Origin: Coleofasciculus sp. S288
GTDB taxonomy: Bacteria > Cyanobacteriota > Cyanobacteriia > Cyanobacteriales > Coleofasciculaceae
Direction: 5' to 3'
NCBI GenBank assembly: GCA_020216575.1
Contig: JAIUYC010000316.1
Coordinates: forward strand, 1-5,819
DNA length: 5,819 nt
The notes beneath the pieces were generated by a model. It made no database searches. It was given only the letters and a program-made list of their open reading frames with translations, and was not told the origin of the DNA. Of this stretch, positions 5,370-5,819 are shown piece after piece (within the stretch, counting starts at the first letter, position 1; each line of letters opens with the position of its first letter). The position numbers and the translations under genes were made by a program.

Positions 5370-5819
5370 ATGAAAACAATGAGCCACTGGGGCAAACCTG
5401 TCGCTCTTTTTGCTATAGGATTGAGCGTCGTCGGAAGTCTTCAGACTCCGGCCTCCGCTGTTCCCAGCTTCGCGATCGCTAGTAGCATTGAGAAATCAAA
5501 CCCCGCCTCGCTTCTAGCTCAGGATACCCCCGCGCAACCCGCTGCCGCTCCGGGTAGCCTGGTGGGGCAATGCCGTGCCGCCAAACAGCGGATTTTTGTC
5601 TATTCACAGCGTTCAACCTCCAGCCAAACACTCAGAACCTTAGCAGTGAACGAGCAAGTTACACTCGCCGACAATGGCAGCGGTGGTTGGATCGCAATCA
5701 GTGCCCCTGTAACCGGATATGTACAGGCAGCAAACCTCAAACTTTGCCAAGGTCAAACCACTCCACCAGATGAAACCACATCAAACCTCTGTCGTGTAGC
5801 TAATGTTGGTTTGGTTATC
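5370..5819 (+). CDS. Secreted protein with tandem SH3-like repeats, C-terminus cut by window edge
   Basis: The frame from the ATG at 5370 stays open for 150 codons to the right edge, so the C-terminus is missing. Residues 1-30 are a signal peptide: basic start, hydrophobic core VALFAIGLSVVG, and a likely cut after PASA. A Ser/Pro/Ala-rich linker runs to about residue 62. Residues 65-127 resemble a bacterial SH3 (SH3b) domain: GQCRAAKQRIFVYSQRS, then LRTLAVNEQVTLA, GGWIAISAPVTGYVQAANL and KLC. C68 and C126 bracket this unit and could form a disulphide outside the cytoplasm. A second unit seems to begin at LCRVANVGLVI (140-150), matching the start of the first. SH3b domains often bind peptidoglycan or cell-wall peptides, so a periplasmic or wall-associated role is inferred; the precise function is unknown. 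It has a strong Shine-Dalgarno and a structured leader upstream, pointing to post-transcriptional control. Confidence 0.85.
   Translation, partial: MKTMSHWGKPVALFAIGLSVVGSLQTPASAVPSFAIASSIEKSNPASLLAQDTPAQPAAAPGSLVGQCRAAKQRIFVYSQRSTSSQTLRTLAVNEQVTLADNGSGGWIAISAPVTGYVQAANLKLCQGQTTPPDETTSNLCRVANVGLVI

Noticed and set aside
5570..5773. 67-codon plus-strand open frame in the right-hand gene
   Set aside because: It is another frame of the signal-peptide-bearing SH3-like gene, which has a strong ribosome site and runs through the edge.

Overview
The window looks like part of a cyanobacterial chromosome. Six copies of the palindrome GCGATCGC (HIP1, highly over-represented in many cyanobacterial genomes) start at 259, 759, 2661, 3099, 5025 and 5472. 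The protein sequences also fit: a YvcK/CofD-like protein with a two-helix membrane N-terminus, a CHASE3 sensor kinase and a RuvC with an extended early loop. Short heptamer and palindromic intergenic repeats of a cyanobacterial kind are present. The genus cannot be fixed from the sequence alone; a filamentous or large-genome cyanobacterium is a guess.

Layout. (1) 1-465, minus: an OmpR-type response regulator cut by the left edge. Diverging from it across 76 bp, 542-1954, plus: a membrane CHASE3 histidine kinase. They are probably a cognate two-component pair. (2) 1955-2241: a gene-free, palindrome-rich and G-run-rich spacer between converging genes, resembling a dispersed non-coding element. 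(3) 2242-2703 and 2750-4117, both minus: tsaE downstream of a yvcK-like gene, probably co-transcribed, separated by 46 bp that hold a heptamer repeat. (4) 4118-4418: divergent intergenic region. (5) 4419-4952, plus: ruvC. (6) 4953-5369: a 417-bp gene-free region with several inverted repeats. Its right part, 5202-5332, can fold into a long nested rod-like RNA directly upstream of (7) 5370-5819, plus: a secreted SH3-like-repeat protein cut by the right edge.

How the genes relate: only the kinase/regulator pair is clearly one functional unit. TsaE (tRNA t6A modification), the YvcK-like protein (cell-envelope and carbon-metabolism control in other bacteria) and RuvC (Holliday-junction resolution) are housekeeping genes that happen to be neighbours. 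No mobile-element gene, CRISPR array, tRNA or rRNA was seen. The most interesting unexplained signal is the structured leader in front of the SH3-like secreted protein, which contains a short stretch complementary to that gene's ribosome binding site.
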